From: Paenibacillus borealis
GTDB lineage: Bacteria; Bacillota; Bacilli; Paenibacillales; Paenibacillaceae
Length of the DNA: 64,000 nt
NCBI RefSeq assembly: GCF_000758665.1
Contig: NZ_CP009285.1
Coordinates: 1,984,001-2,048,000 of the forward strand
Reading direction: 5' to 3'
A program made the translations under genes and the position numbers. Below the pieces are notes generated by a model that made no database searches, was not told the DNA's origin, and saw nothing but the letters and a program-made list of their open reading frames with translations. Shown here one piece after another: positions 56,714-64,000 of this stretch. How positions within the stretch are numbered: position 1 is the first letter of the stretch; each line of letters begins with the position of its first letter.

Positions 56714-58261
56714 ATGCCGGGCCGCGATCCTAACCTTGCCGCCAGCGCGCCGTTGATGCTTACCGGTTCAGGGCTGACTGTGCAGGCGGTGCGTGCAGTT
56801 GCCCGGCACGGCCTGCCGGTTGCAGTCGAAGCTGCGGCGGTAGACCGGATGGCTGCCGCCCGCCGGCTCGTCTTCGAGCTGGCGCAGCAGGATGTTCCTG
56901 TATACGGGCTGAACCGCGGCGTCGGCTGGAACAAGGACCGCAGGATTGACGCGACCCGGTTCGCTGATTATAACCGCAATCTGCTGTTGTCCCATGATGT
57001 AGGCACGGGTCCGGAAGCGTCGGAAGATGAGGTCCGGGCGGTTCTGCTGGCCCGCCTGAACGGGCTTCTGCTCGGCCATGCGGGTACGGAGCCTGCCATT
57101 GCCTTACGGTATGCGGAGTTTCTTAACCTCCGCATTCATCCGGTCCTGCATCTCAGGGGCTCTGTCGGGGCAGCTGACATTACCAGCCTGTCCCCGGTTG
57201 GCCTGGCGATGATCGGGGAAGGCGAGGTGCGGCTGGACGGGCGGCGGATGAGCGCCGCGGAAGCGCTGGGCCGCACCGGCCTGGCCCCGCTGACGCTCGG
57301 ACCCAAGGATGCGCTGGCCATCGTCAGCTCAAACGCCCTGTCTGCAGGTACGGGAGCGCTCGGCCTGGCCGACACAGCGGACATCCTGGAGCTGGCAGAT
57401 CTGGCCTCCGCGCTCTCGCTCGAAGCGCTCGGCGGCCAGACCGGGCCGCTCGATCCGGCCGTGCACCGGGCAAGGCCGTACCGCGGCCAGATGGCAAGCA
57501 TGCGGCTGCTGCGTGCCGCGCTGGAAGGCAGTGATCTCGAAGCGCGGAGGAATGCGGAGACACTGCAGGACCCGCTCAGCTTCCGCGATGTCTGCCAGAT
57601 CCACGGCGCGGCGCGGGATGCGCTGGCGTATACGGAAGAGCTGCTTCAGCTGCAGCTTAACAGCTCGGACGATAATCCGTGCGTGCTTCCGGAAGAAGGG
57701 CGGATTGTCTCCTGTGCCAACTTCGATCCGCTCGTCTGGGTGCTCGGCTTCGAAATGCTGGGCGGTGCCCTCCAGCATGTATCGCGGAGCTCCGCCTACC
57801 GGATGCTGAAGCTGGGGAATCCGGCATTTACCGGGCTCTCCCGCTTTCTGTCACCGGATGAGGAGCGGTATATCGGCTTTGGAACGGTCCAGAAGACAGT
57901 GTCTGCACTGGATGCGGAAATCCGCCATCTGGCCCAGCCTGCATCGGGGGATTTCCTGTCGCTGGCCGGCGATATTGAGGATCACGCAACGAACGCTCCG
58001 TATGTAGTAGCCAAGACCCGCCAAATTATCCGGCTGCTTAGCGATGTGCTTGCCGTTGAACTGCTGCACGCGGCCCAGGCGGTCGACCTGCGCGGCGGAT
58101 TGCGGCTTGGCCGGGGAACGGAGGCCGTCTACCGCAGCGTGCGGACAGCAGCCTCCTTCATGGCTGAAGACCGTGCGGTATCTGCAGATATCCGCAGTGT
58201 AGGCCGCCTGATCTGTGACGGTTCGCTGCTGCGGGCAGCAAGGGCAGCGATGGCTGACTGA
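56714..58261 (+). CDS. MIO-less HAL-family lyase, probable ergothionase
   Basis: A 515-residue member of the histidine/phenylalanine ammonia-lyase fold. Conserved elements include the active-site Tyr64 in VYGLNRGVG, GEGEVRLDGRRM, QDPLSFRDVCQIHG and SSDDNPCVL. In place of the Ala-Ser-Gly that cyclises to the MIO electrophile, residues 153-155 are Ala-Ala-Asp in GSVGAADITSLSP. Without MIO it cannot use the classic ammonia-lyase chemistry, but ergothionase, which eliminates trimethylamine from ergothioneine, belongs to this family and lacks MIO. I chose the ATG at 56714, one base after the preceding stop; an ATG at 56699 is possible. Confidence 0.85.
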   Translation: MPGRDPNLAASAPLMLTGSGLTVQAVRAVARHGLPVAVEAAAVDRMAAARRLVFELAQQDVPVYGLNRGVGWNKDRRIDATRFADYNRNLLLSHDVGTGPEASEDEVRAVLLARLNGLLLGHAGTEPAIALRYAEFLNLRIHPVLHLRGSVGAADITSLSPVGLAMIGEGEVRLDGRRMSAAEALGRTGLAPLTLGPKDALAIVSSNALSAGTGALGLADTADILELADLASALSLEALGGQTGPLDPAVHRARPYRGQMASMRLLRAALEGSDLEARRNAETLQDPLSFRDVCQIHGAARDALAYTEELLQLQLNSSDDNPCVLPEEGRIVSCANFDPLVWVLGFEMLGGALQHVSRSSAYRMLKLGNPAFTGLSRFLSPDEERYIGFGTVQKTVSALDAEIRHLAQPASGDFLSLAGDIEDHATNAPYVVAKTRQIIRLLSDVLAVELLHAAQAVDLRGGLRLGRGTEAVYRSVRTAASFMAEDRAVSADIRSVGRLICDGSLLRAARAAMAD

Positions 58262-58277
58262 ATGATAGGAAGGACAG

Positions 58278-59702
58278 GTGTCAAGCGTGAGTATACCAGC
58301 CTACGAACTTACCGTTCGCGGTGATCTAGTATTACCCGGCGGCGTCCTGCTTAAGAACGGGACGATCGCGGTGCGGGAAGGCCGCATCGCCGCCATTGCC
58401 GGAGAAGATGCCTGTATTCAGGCAGAGCGGCACATCGACGCCACAGGGCGATTTGTACTGCCGGGCGCCGTCGACGCCCATGTGCACTGCTTCAGCGAGC
58501 CGCGAGAAGGCATCACAGGGGCGACCCGCTCCGCAGCGGCGGGCGGCGTCACCACTGTGATCGACATGCCGTACGATGCGGACGAACCAGTCTGGACGGC
58601 GGAGCTGCTCCGCAGGAAGGCCGGACGTATTCCCGGCGAGGCGGCAGTGGATGTCGCGCTGCTGGCGACGATCCGTCCATCCGGCGGTCTGGACGAGATC
58701 CCGCGCCTCTATGCAGCGGGAGCCTGCGGGTTCAAGCTCTCTACCTTCAATACGAATGCCTACCGCTTCCCGCGTATCGAAGACGGGGAGATGCTGGCAG
58801 CATTCCGGCGCATCCGGGAGCTTGGCTGTGCGGTCGGGCTGCATGCCGAGAATGACGAGATCATCCGCCGGCTTAATGCGGAACTGGAGACGGGAGACGG
58901 CTCCGATCCGCTGCTGCACTGCCGGGCGCGGCCCGAAGCGGCCGAGAGTGCAGCGGTGGCGACGGCACTGGAGCTGGCGTACTGGAGCGGGGCGCATGTG
59001 CATTTTCACCATACGACTGTTCCTCACGCTGTTCAAATGGCGGAAATCTACCGGAAGCTCGGGACGAAGGTCAGCGTAGAGACCTGTATTCATTATCTCA
59101 TCTATACCGAGGAGGATATGCTCACGCTGGGAGCACGGGCGAAGATTAATCCGCCGCTGCGGACCCGGGAAGCACAGGATCAGCTGTGGGCGTTATGCCG
59201 CAGCGGAGAGATCGGACTTGTTACCTCAGACCATGCGCCATGGCAGATCGACCGCAAGTCGAGCGCAAATATATTTGAGAATGCCTCAGGCGCACCGGGC
59301 GTCGAGACGCTGCTGCCGAATCTGTATTCTGCAGGGGTAGCCGAGGGGAAGCTGAGTATTCACGACCTTGTCCGGCTGCTGTGCGAGAATCCGGCGCGTG
59401 TCTACGGCCTCTCGGACCGCAAAGGCTCGCTTAAGATAGGCGCGGATGCAGATCTGGTCATTCTCGATCCGGCTGCACAGTGGGTGCTGGACGAAGCCAG
59501 GCAGCACAGCTTTGCCGGCTGGAGCCTCTATCACGGGCGGGCGATGAAGGGGAAGATCGGCTCGGTGCTGGTGCGCGGACAGGAAGTATATGACGGAGAA
59601 CATATCACTGACCGCTTGGAAGGGCAGTTTGTGCGGCCTGCACATCAGGCCTATGCACCGGTCCTTCCGGTGAATGAAGGGGGAAGCAGGGATGGGAGCT
59701 AA
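58278..59702 (+). CDS. Hydantoinase/dihydropyrimidinase-type amidohydrolase
   Basis: A 474-residue binuclear amidohydrolase. Metal ligands appear as His68 and His70 in DAHVHCF, the carboxylated Lys153 in CGFKLSTFN, histidines in HFHHTTVPH and the Asp in TSDHAPW. It should open cyclic amides such as hydantoin, dihydropyrimidine or allantoin; in this operon hydantoin-5-propionate to N-carbamoylglutamate is the fitting step. The GTG at 58278 has AGGAAGG close upstream; a GTG at 58287 is an alternative. Gap to the lyase is 16 nt, and the stop overlaps the next gene. Confidence 0.85.
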   Translation: MSSVSIPAYELTVRGDLVLPGGVLLKNGTIAVREGRIAAIAGEDACIQAERHIDATGRFVLPGAVDAHVHCFSEPREGITGATRSAAAGGVTTVIDMPYDADEPVWTAELLRRKAGRIPGEAAVDVALLATIRPSGGLDEIPRLYAAGACGFKLSTFNTNAYRFPRIEDGEMLAAFRRIRELGCAVGLHAENDEIIRRLNAELETGDGSDPLLHCRARPEAAESAAVATALELAYWSGAHVHFHHTTVPHAVQMAEIYRKLGTKVSVETCIHYLIYTEEDMLTLGARAKINPPLRTREAQDQLWALCRSGEIGLVTSDHAPWQIDRKSSANIFENASGAPGVETLLPNLYSAGVAEGKLSIHDLVRLLCENPARVYGLSDRKGSLKIGADADLVILDPAAQWVLDEARQHSFAGWSLYHGRAMKGKIGSVLVRGQEVYDGEHITDRLEGQFVRPAHQAYAPVLPVNEGGSRDGS

Positions 59703-60978
59703 TAGCATCATGACTGCGGCAAATGAAGATCGTCTATGGAAGGATATCGAGACGCTTAGCCGGATTACAGATCACGGCAGGCCGTGGACGCGGCGGCCGT
59801 TTACGCCGCTGTACGCAGAGGGCCGGGAGTGGCTCCGGCAGGAGATGGAAACACTGGAGCTTGAGACTTATCTGGACGCGGCATCCAATCTGATCGGACG
59901 GCTCCCCGGTACACAGCCGGAGCTGCCGCCGATTCTGGTCGGCTCACATACCGACACCGTAACCGGCGGCGGCCGCTTCGACGGCATCGCCGGTGTGGCG
60001 GCAGGTCTGGAGATTGTACGCATTCTGCGTGATTCCGGTCTGAGGTTGCGCCATACACTGGAGATTGTGGATTTCACCGCGGAAGAACCGACAGATTTCG
60101 GAGTCTCCACGGTGGGCAGCCGGGGCATGGTCGGCACGCTTACGGAGAGCATGCTGGCCAGCCGCGATCAGGAAGGCCGCATCTTGCGGGACTGCATCGC
60201 CGCAGCAGGCGGAGAACCGGCGCGGCTGGCGGAACCGCTGCGCAAGCCGGGCTCCGTCGCTGCGTACCTGGAGCTGCATATTGAGCAGGGGCCTGTGCTG
60301 ATTGAATCCGGCCAGCCGCTGGCCGTAGTGACGGGCATTGTCGGCATCGGCCGGTATGAGCTGAGGGTAGCCGGCCAGCCGGATCATGCGGGAACAACTC
60401 CGATGACGATGCGCCGGGACGCGCTGACCGCAGCGGGCGAGCTGTTCACAGAGCTGGAGCGGATCTGCCGCGAGCCGTATGAAGCTCCGGTCGTGGGAAC
60501 GGTCGGTGTCGTCCATGTCAGCCCGAATGCGGCTAATGTCGTACCCGGCGAAGTGACCTTCAAGTTCGAGGTGCGCAGCGTCGATCCGGAATTGATCGAT
60601 GTTGTATGCAGCCGGTATCTGGAGAGTGCCCGGCAGCTGGTTGAAGCGAGAGGGCTGGAGCTTCATGTCACGCCTCTGACACGGTCAGAGCCGGTGGCAG
60701 TTTCGGATCGGGTCCGGGAAGCGCTGGTGGCAGCTTGCGGAGAAGTGCTGCTGGTGAGTGGCGCTGGCGATCAAGGCGCTGAGGCGGTACCGCAAATCCC
60801 GAGCGGAGCCGGGCATGACGGCAATCAGCTGAGCCGCATCGCTCCGATCGGCATGGTATTCGTGCCAAGCCTCGGCGGCCGCAGCCATTGTCCGGAAGAA
60901 TGGACGGACATCGGGCCGATTGCCCAGGGGGCCGGTGCGCTTGCCCGTGCGGTGCTCCGGCTGGACCGCGAGCTGTAA
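59692..60978 (+). CDS. M20-family N-carbamoyl-L-amino acid amidohydrolase
   Basis: A 428-residue dizinc amidase of the HyuC/AmaB/allantoate amidohydrolase group. Metal ligands: His86 and Asp88 in GSHTDTV, the next Asp in GRFDGIAG, the Glu pair in TAEEPTDFG, and ELHIEQGP. A lid domain follows with PDHAGTTPMT. It should hydrolyse N-carbamoyl-L-glutamate to glutamate, CO2 and ammonia, the last step of the pathway. The start at 59692, overlapping the preceding gene by 11 nt, has AGGGGGAAG upstream. The terminator directly after marks the operon end. Confidence 0.85.
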   Translation: MGANSIMTAANEDRLWKDIETLSRITDHGRPWTRRPFTPLYAEGREWLRQEMETLELETYLDAASNLIGRLPGTQPELPPILVGSHTDTVTGGGRFDGIAGVAAGLEIVRILRDSGLRLRHTLEIVDFTAEEPTDFGVSTVGSRGMVGTLTESMLASRDQEGRILRDCIAAAGGEPARLAEPLRKPGSVAAYLELHIEQGPVLIESGQPLAVVTGIVGIGRYELRVAGQPDHAGTTPMTMRRDALTAAGELFTELERICREPYEAPVVGTVGVVHVSPNAANVVPGEVTFKFEVRSVDPELIDVVCSRYLESARQLVEARGLELHVTPLTRSEPVAVSDRVREALVAACGEVLLVSGAGDQGAEAVPQIPSGAGHDGNQLSRIAPIGMVFVPSLGGRSHCPEEWTDIGPIAQGAGALARAVLRLDREL

Positions 60979-60992
60979 GCTAGAGTTTACAT

Positions 60993-61028
60993 AAAGAGAT
61001 CAACAGAGCACTAACTGTTGGTCTCTTT
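60993..61028 (+). terminator. Terminator of the catabolic operon
   Basis: Arms AAAGAGATCAACAG and CTGTTGGTCTCTTT form a stem with one G-T pair, loop of 7 nt and a T run. Confidence 0.9.
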
Positions 61029-61111
61029 TTTAATGCCTGAAACGGAAAAAAATGTCACGTTATCCCCTGCTCAAGTGTTATATCTATATTAATAGCAGAA
61101 AGGAGACAAAC

Positions 61112-61669
61112 GTGGACTCTATAGAAGAGAAGATCAAGCGGATACAGGCTGGGGAAGCCTGCCTTTTTTCAGATATTATCAGGCTTTACCAGCAGCGGAT
61201 TTACCTTTACTGCTTCCGCTTGCTGAACAACAAGGAAGAGGCCGAGGATGCAGTGCAGGATGTCTTCATCAAGGCTTATCAGAACATCGGCCAGTTCAGG
61301 CCGCAGGCGGATTTCACCTCATGGCTCTACAAAGTGGCTTACCATCATTGCTTAAATCAGCTGCGCCGGCAGAAATTTCAGCATCAGCTGCGGAGATTAC
61401 TCAGGCAGGAGGTTACGGTGAAAAGCGCCGAACAAACGGTGGAGAACCGCCTGTTCAGTGAGCCGGTCTCAGCCGCTTTGGAGCAGCTTAATATGGAAGA
61501 CCGGAATCTGCTGATTCTTCGTATTTTTGAAGATAAATCCTTTGCGGAAATCGGAGAGATTCTGGGTGTCAGCACGGCTACGGTACGGAAAAGATATGAA
61601 CGGACACGAGGCAAGCTTAAAAAAGCTATCGAACGGAGGGAGAAACAACTATGGGCAAGGGCGAATTGA
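61112..61669 (+). CDS. ECF-type RNA polymerase sigma factor
   Basis: A 185-residue sigma-70 family factor. Region 2 (about 20-85) contains EAEDAVQDVFIKAYQNIGQF and FTSWLYKVAYHHCLNQLRR; region 4 (about 125-180) contains DRNLLILRIFEDKSFAEIGEILGVS, the DNA-binding helix-turn-helix. The start is GTG at 61112 with AAAGGAGA upstream; a longer reading from 61052 has no site. It overlaps the anti-sigma-like gene by 19 nt, the usual pairing, so its activity is likely held by that membrane protein. Its target promoters are unknown. Confidence 0.9.
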   Translation: MDSIEEKIKRIQAGEACLFSDIIRLYQQRIYLYCFRLLNNKEEAEDAVQDVFIKAYQNIGQFRPQADFTSWLYKVAYHHCLNQLRRQKFQHQLRRLLRQEVTVKSAEQTVENRLFSEPVSAALEQLNMEDRNLLILRIFEDKSFAEIGEILGVSTATVRKRYERTRGKLKKAIERREKQLWARAN

Positions 61670-62784
61670 CCTCAGAAGAGCAGTTTGTAAAAGATGGAGA
61701 TCGTTCTGCTGAATTTCCGCCCGTTGATGTCCATGACCCTGTGATGGAAGCCATCGGGTTCGGTAAGGCACGCCTTACTGCTGATCCGCAGGCATCGCTG
61801 CATGATGGGGACGCTCCTGAGATTATGCAGAGGATAGAGACGGTAACCGGGATGAAACGCAGCCGTAAACGGATATTACGGATTCCGGTTAGGGGCTGGG
61901 CAGCAGTCTTAATCCTGATTGTTTTACTGGGAGGCGGTTATTCCCTGTATTCCTCCGTTCCCCGGCAGGCAGCCAAATTCCAATACGAAGTGCTGCCCTA
62001 TGAGCCGCTTCAGGCGACGGAGGAAGGCGGAACTATAGAAATAACGAAAGTGCCCTTAACCCCCGGGCCTGATCTTCCCCAGGCGGAGCCTAGTAAAGAA
62101 GAAGAACAGCTCAATACCAAATTTGCGGAGGCCTACAAGGCAGTAGAAGAAATGTTGCTTCCCGAAGAGTTCGCTTCATTCGTACTGAGACAGGAAGGTG
62201 GAGGAGGACAACACCGCAGTGGAGTAATCAGCCCTGCGATGACATTTACAGACTATTCCAGCTATTTGACCAAAGCGGAGAAGTATGCAGCTCCAAGATT
62301 GATGCAGCCGGATTATATACCGGAAGGTTATGTTTTTGACGAAGCGCGGATTCAGCCCTTATTTACAAATATCGATGAACAGGAACTGCTTGCCTTGACC
62401 GGCGGAATAGAGCTTGAGGGCGGCTTCCGGGTGACCTGGAGAAGGGAGCCTGCGGATAACATTACTTTTGATTCCGCTGCATTGGAGTATAAGAATGGTG
62501 AAAGTAAGGTGAGAATTAGCGCCAAACGTATGAAGCAGAATACCGGGCCGGTAGAGACTCTGATGTGGACCCAAACCACAAGCGTGGAAAATATTGATAT
62601 TAACGGTAAGCAGCTGATTTATCTCGAACCCTCCAATAACGAAGATTTCAAAATAGGATATAAGTTCAGACTTATCTGGGCTGATCCGGAAGCGCGGATG
62701 ATCTACGATGTGACTGCCCCTCCTGAGAATACCACAATAACCAAAGATGACATTATCCATATTGCTGCCGGTATGATGAATTAA
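61651..62784 (+). CDS. Membrane anti-sigma-like protein
   Basis: A 377-residue protein. An N-terminal cytosolic part of about 80 residues, a membrane helix (about 90-107, WAAVLILIVLLGGGYSLY), and an extracellular part whose last 190 residues are a beta-rich domain (PDYIPEGYVFDEARIQPLF to the end). This is the layout of an anti-sigma factor with extracytoplasmic sensing domain; sequence similarity to characterised anti-sigma proteins is not clear by eye. GGAGGG precedes the start, which overlaps the sigma gene. The C-terminal domain has a paralogue in the next gene. Confidence 0.8.
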   Translation: MGKGELTSEEQFVKDGDRSAEFPPVDVHDPVMEAIGFGKARLTADPQASLHDGDAPEIMQRIETVTGMKRSRKRILRIPVRGWAAVLILIVLLGGGYSLYSSVPRQAAKFQYEVLPYEPLQATEEGGTIEITKVPLTPGPDLPQAEPSKEEEQLNTKFAEAYKAVEEMLLPEEFASFVLRQEGGGGQHRSGVISPAMTFTDYSSYLTKAEKYAAPRLMQPDYIPEGYVFDEARIQPLFTNIDEQELLALTGGIELEGGFRVTWRREPADNITFDSAALEYKNGESKVRISAKRMKQNTGPVETLMWTQTTSVENIDINGKQLIYLEPSNNEDFKIGYKFRLIWADPEARMIYDVTAPPENTTITKDDIIHIAAGMMN

Positions 62785-62816
62785 ATATTTTGCACATAGA
62801 GAAAGGTGGAAACTCA

Positions 62817-63674
62817 ATGAATTACAGAAAAATGTTCATGGCTGTGACAAGTGCGGCACTATTACTGGGTACAGGGTACGGGGCTTCCGGGGAGGCGTTC
62901 GCTGCCCCATACGGGATACAATCCGCAGCAGGCTTGCCTGGCATCCGGACGGACGTTAAATATATAGCGCAGGTCAACGAGGCAGAGGCTAGAGCGAAAG
63001 CAGAGCAGGAGCTGAAGAAATTCAAGAGTCTCCTGGATCAGCAGAAGAAGGCGTTAAGCGGCACTTATCAGCCCGGAGAGATCAGGTATGTGTACATTAA
63101 TGACAAGGAATACCAGGCCAGTCCTATCGGCTCGCCTTATGCGAGTAACTCGTATTCGCTTATGTTCAGAAATTATGATGAATACATCAAGAAGTATGCA
63201 GCAGGGAAGACCGCAATGCGTCTGGAGCTGAAGCAGCTCCCGGATGGCTACAACTTTACTCTGGCAAGAATTGCCCCTTATCAAACATGGTCCGAGCAGA
63301 AGAAGATATTCAACCAGGTGATTGCCGAGGGGAAGGCGTCCGGTAAGAAAATATATGTGAAGAAGCTGCAGGAGAAGCGTATTTCTATAGAGCTGCTCTA
63401 TACTATGGCCGCTCCGGTCAATGGAATAACAGGAGTCCTCGCTATCAGAGCCGAGCCAGCAGAGGCTGCGGGCCAGCCGGTTGAACCGCAGTCGGAGAAG
63501 CTGAAAGTGGGCGGGCAAGAAGTGGTCTATACAGCTAACGACAAGCAGGAGAGCAAGCAGGTTGTATGGATGAATGCAAAGACACGTGTCAATTATACTG
63601 TCCGGGAAGACCGCGGGCACTTGACCAAGGAAGAAATGATAGCTGTGGCCGGACAGGTTATCGACGCATCCTAA
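62817..63674 (+). CDS. Secreted protein with a domain shared with the anti-sigma-like protein
   Basis: A 285-residue secreted protein with a signal peptide (residues 1-30, cleavage after EAFA) and no lipobox. A helical part (about 45-75, KAEQELKKFKSLLDQQKKAL) is followed by a beta-rich domain. Its pattern (LPDGYNFTLARI, GGQEVVYTANDKQ, WMNAKTRVNYTV, EEMIAVAGQVI) parallels the end of the preceding protein (IPEGYVFDEARI, NGKQLIYLEPSN, WADPEARMIYDV, DDIIHIAAGMM). The ATG at 62817 has AAAGGTGG upstream, 32 nt after the preceding stop. The two may compete for one ligand or interact. Confidence 0.78.
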   Translation: MNYRKMFMAVTSAALLLGTGYGASGEAFAAPYGIQSAAGLPGIRTDVKYIAQVNEAEARAKAEQELKKFKSLLDQQKKALSGTYQPGEIRYVYINDKEYQASPIGSPYASNSYSLMFRNYDEYIKKYAAGKTAMRLELKQLPDGYNFTLARIAPYQTWSEQKKIFNQVIAEGKASGKKIYVKKLQEKRISIELLYTMAAPVNGITGVLAIRAEPAEAAGQPVEPQSEKLKVGGQEVVYTANDKQESKQVVWMNAKTRVNYTVREDRGHLTKEEMIAVAGQVIDAS

Positions 63675-63732
63675 TAACCGTAGATTCTGCTTGCTTGAAA
63701 TCACCCGGTCCGCAGCGTGAAGACCGGCCGTA

Positions 63733-63790
63733 AAGCACCTTCGAAATTGGCCTCTATCTATAGATAGGGGGCAGCCTTGGAGGTGTTTTT
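63733..63790 (+). terminator. Compound terminator after the sigma-factor operon
   Basis: Outer arms AGCACCTT and GGAGGTGTT (with G-T pairs) enclose CCTCTATCT/AGATAGGGG, followed by TTTTTG. It fits termination of the sigma operon. Confidence 0.55.
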
Positions 63791-63866
63791 GTGTGCACGC
63801 AGACTTCATTTCCGGGAGATTTTATAATAAATCGTGCATTGCTCTTATATGAACTTCATTTCCTAA

Positions 63867-63881
63867 TTGTTACTATAACAA
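63867..63881. promoter_or_regulatory. Short inverted repeat near the last gene's promoter region
   Basis: TTGTTA and TAACAA around CTA, 40 nt before the lipoprotein start. It may be an operator; the evidence is symmetry and location only. Confidence 0.25.
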
Positions 63882-63920
63882 TGTAGTAAGAGAATACAGA
63901 TTTATACAGGAGGGTTAAAG

Positions 63921-64000
63921 ATGTTGAAATGGAAGCGTTCTCTTTCGGTGTTGGCCATGACAGCTATATTGGGTACACTGGCTGCCTGCGGCGGCGGAGG
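63921..64000 (+). CDS. Lipoprotein, start only (cut by window end)
   Basis: The visible 26 residues form a signal peptide (basic MLKWKRS, hydrophobic core) ending in the lipobox LAACGGGG with the acylated Cys at residue 23. A perfect AGGAGGG site lies 7 nt before the ATG. Lipoproteins with this start are most often ABC transporter solute-binding proteins in this group of bacteria, but the rest lies outside the window, so no function can be given. Confidence 0.8.
   Translation, partial: MLKWKRSLSVLAMTAILGTLAACGGG

Noticed and set aside
53951..60978. Reading the operon as a standard histidine utilisation (hut) operon
   Set aside because: Lyase lacks Ala-Ser-Gly, urocanase homologue lacks its signature cysteine, and DUF917 plus M20 carbamoylase are present where HutI and HutG would be expected.
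61038..61063. ECF-type autoregulatory promoter (TGAAAC and CGTTAT) before the sigma gene
   Set aside because: Spacing is 2 nt or so shorter than usual and it lies directly after a terminator; too weak to annotate without transcript data.

Overview
The window looks like chromosome of a Paenibacillus-type Gram-positive bacterium. Genes have strong GGAGG-type ribosome binding sites and some TTG or GTG starts. There are several LplA-type lipoproteins, LplB/LplC-type permeases, AraC and YesN-type regulators, and many plant-polysaccharide enzymes typical of that genus. GC is near 50% in most lines I counted but about 58-70% in counted lines of 51.6-60 kb. I see no rRNA, tRNA, CRISPR array, prophage or insertion sequence.

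Layout. 0-2.6 kb: a zinc-ribbon protein and a cyclopropane fatty acid synthase. 2.8-10.1 kb: a two-gene operon of cytoplasmic hybrid histidine kinases, the second with a long array of HAMP-like repeats. 10.3-13.3 kb: a soluble histidine kinase, a YrzF-like protein kinase and two unknown proteins. 13.5-29.8 kb: a rhamnogalacturonan (pectin) utilisation locus with an AraC regulator, a GH105 unsaturated rhamnogalacturonyl hydrolase, a YetA/PcRGLX-type protein, a GH28 enzyme, a CE12 acetylesterase, a decayed CE7 acetylesterase, an LplBCA-type importer, a YesN-type transmembrane AraC regulator and a GH43 enzyme. 29.8-35.7 kb: a 2-hydroxyacid dehydrogenase, two more AraC regulators, an orphan solute-binding lipoprotein and an esterase. 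36.0-45.1 kb: an operon of a DUF5107-TPR protein, GH2, GH35 and a cellulase-like glycosidase. 45.1-48.9 kb: a second GH43 divergent from an ArsR-type regulator, a small M50-like membrane protein and an AlkD-like protein.

49.5-61.0 kb is the most interesting part. An OpuC-type quaternary-amine ABC transporter and an IclR regulator precede a five-gene operon: urocanase homologue, DUF917/S-methyl thiohydantoin desulfurase, HAL-family lyase, hydantoinase-type amidohydrolase and M20 carbamoylase. The urocanase homologue lacks the family signature cysteine. The lyase lacks the Ala-Ser-Gly triad that forms the MIO cofactor. Both changes fit degradation of ergothioneine, or S-methyl-ergothioneine, to glutamate rather than histidine degradation. 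Uptake and catabolic promoters carry near-identical palindromes just downstream of the -10 box, which suggests one regulator for both.

61.0-64.0 kb: an ECF sigma factor overlapping a membrane anti-sigma-like gene, a secreted protein sharing that protein's C-terminal domain, and the start of another lipoprotein gene cut by the window end.

Two intergenic structures stand out. A roughly 140-nt element occurs twice (15.7 and 35.7 kb) and folds into a long hairpin with compensatory base changes. An array of four 20-24-nt repeats, two forming a near-perfect 30-bp-arm palindrome, lies at 49.06-49.24 kb.
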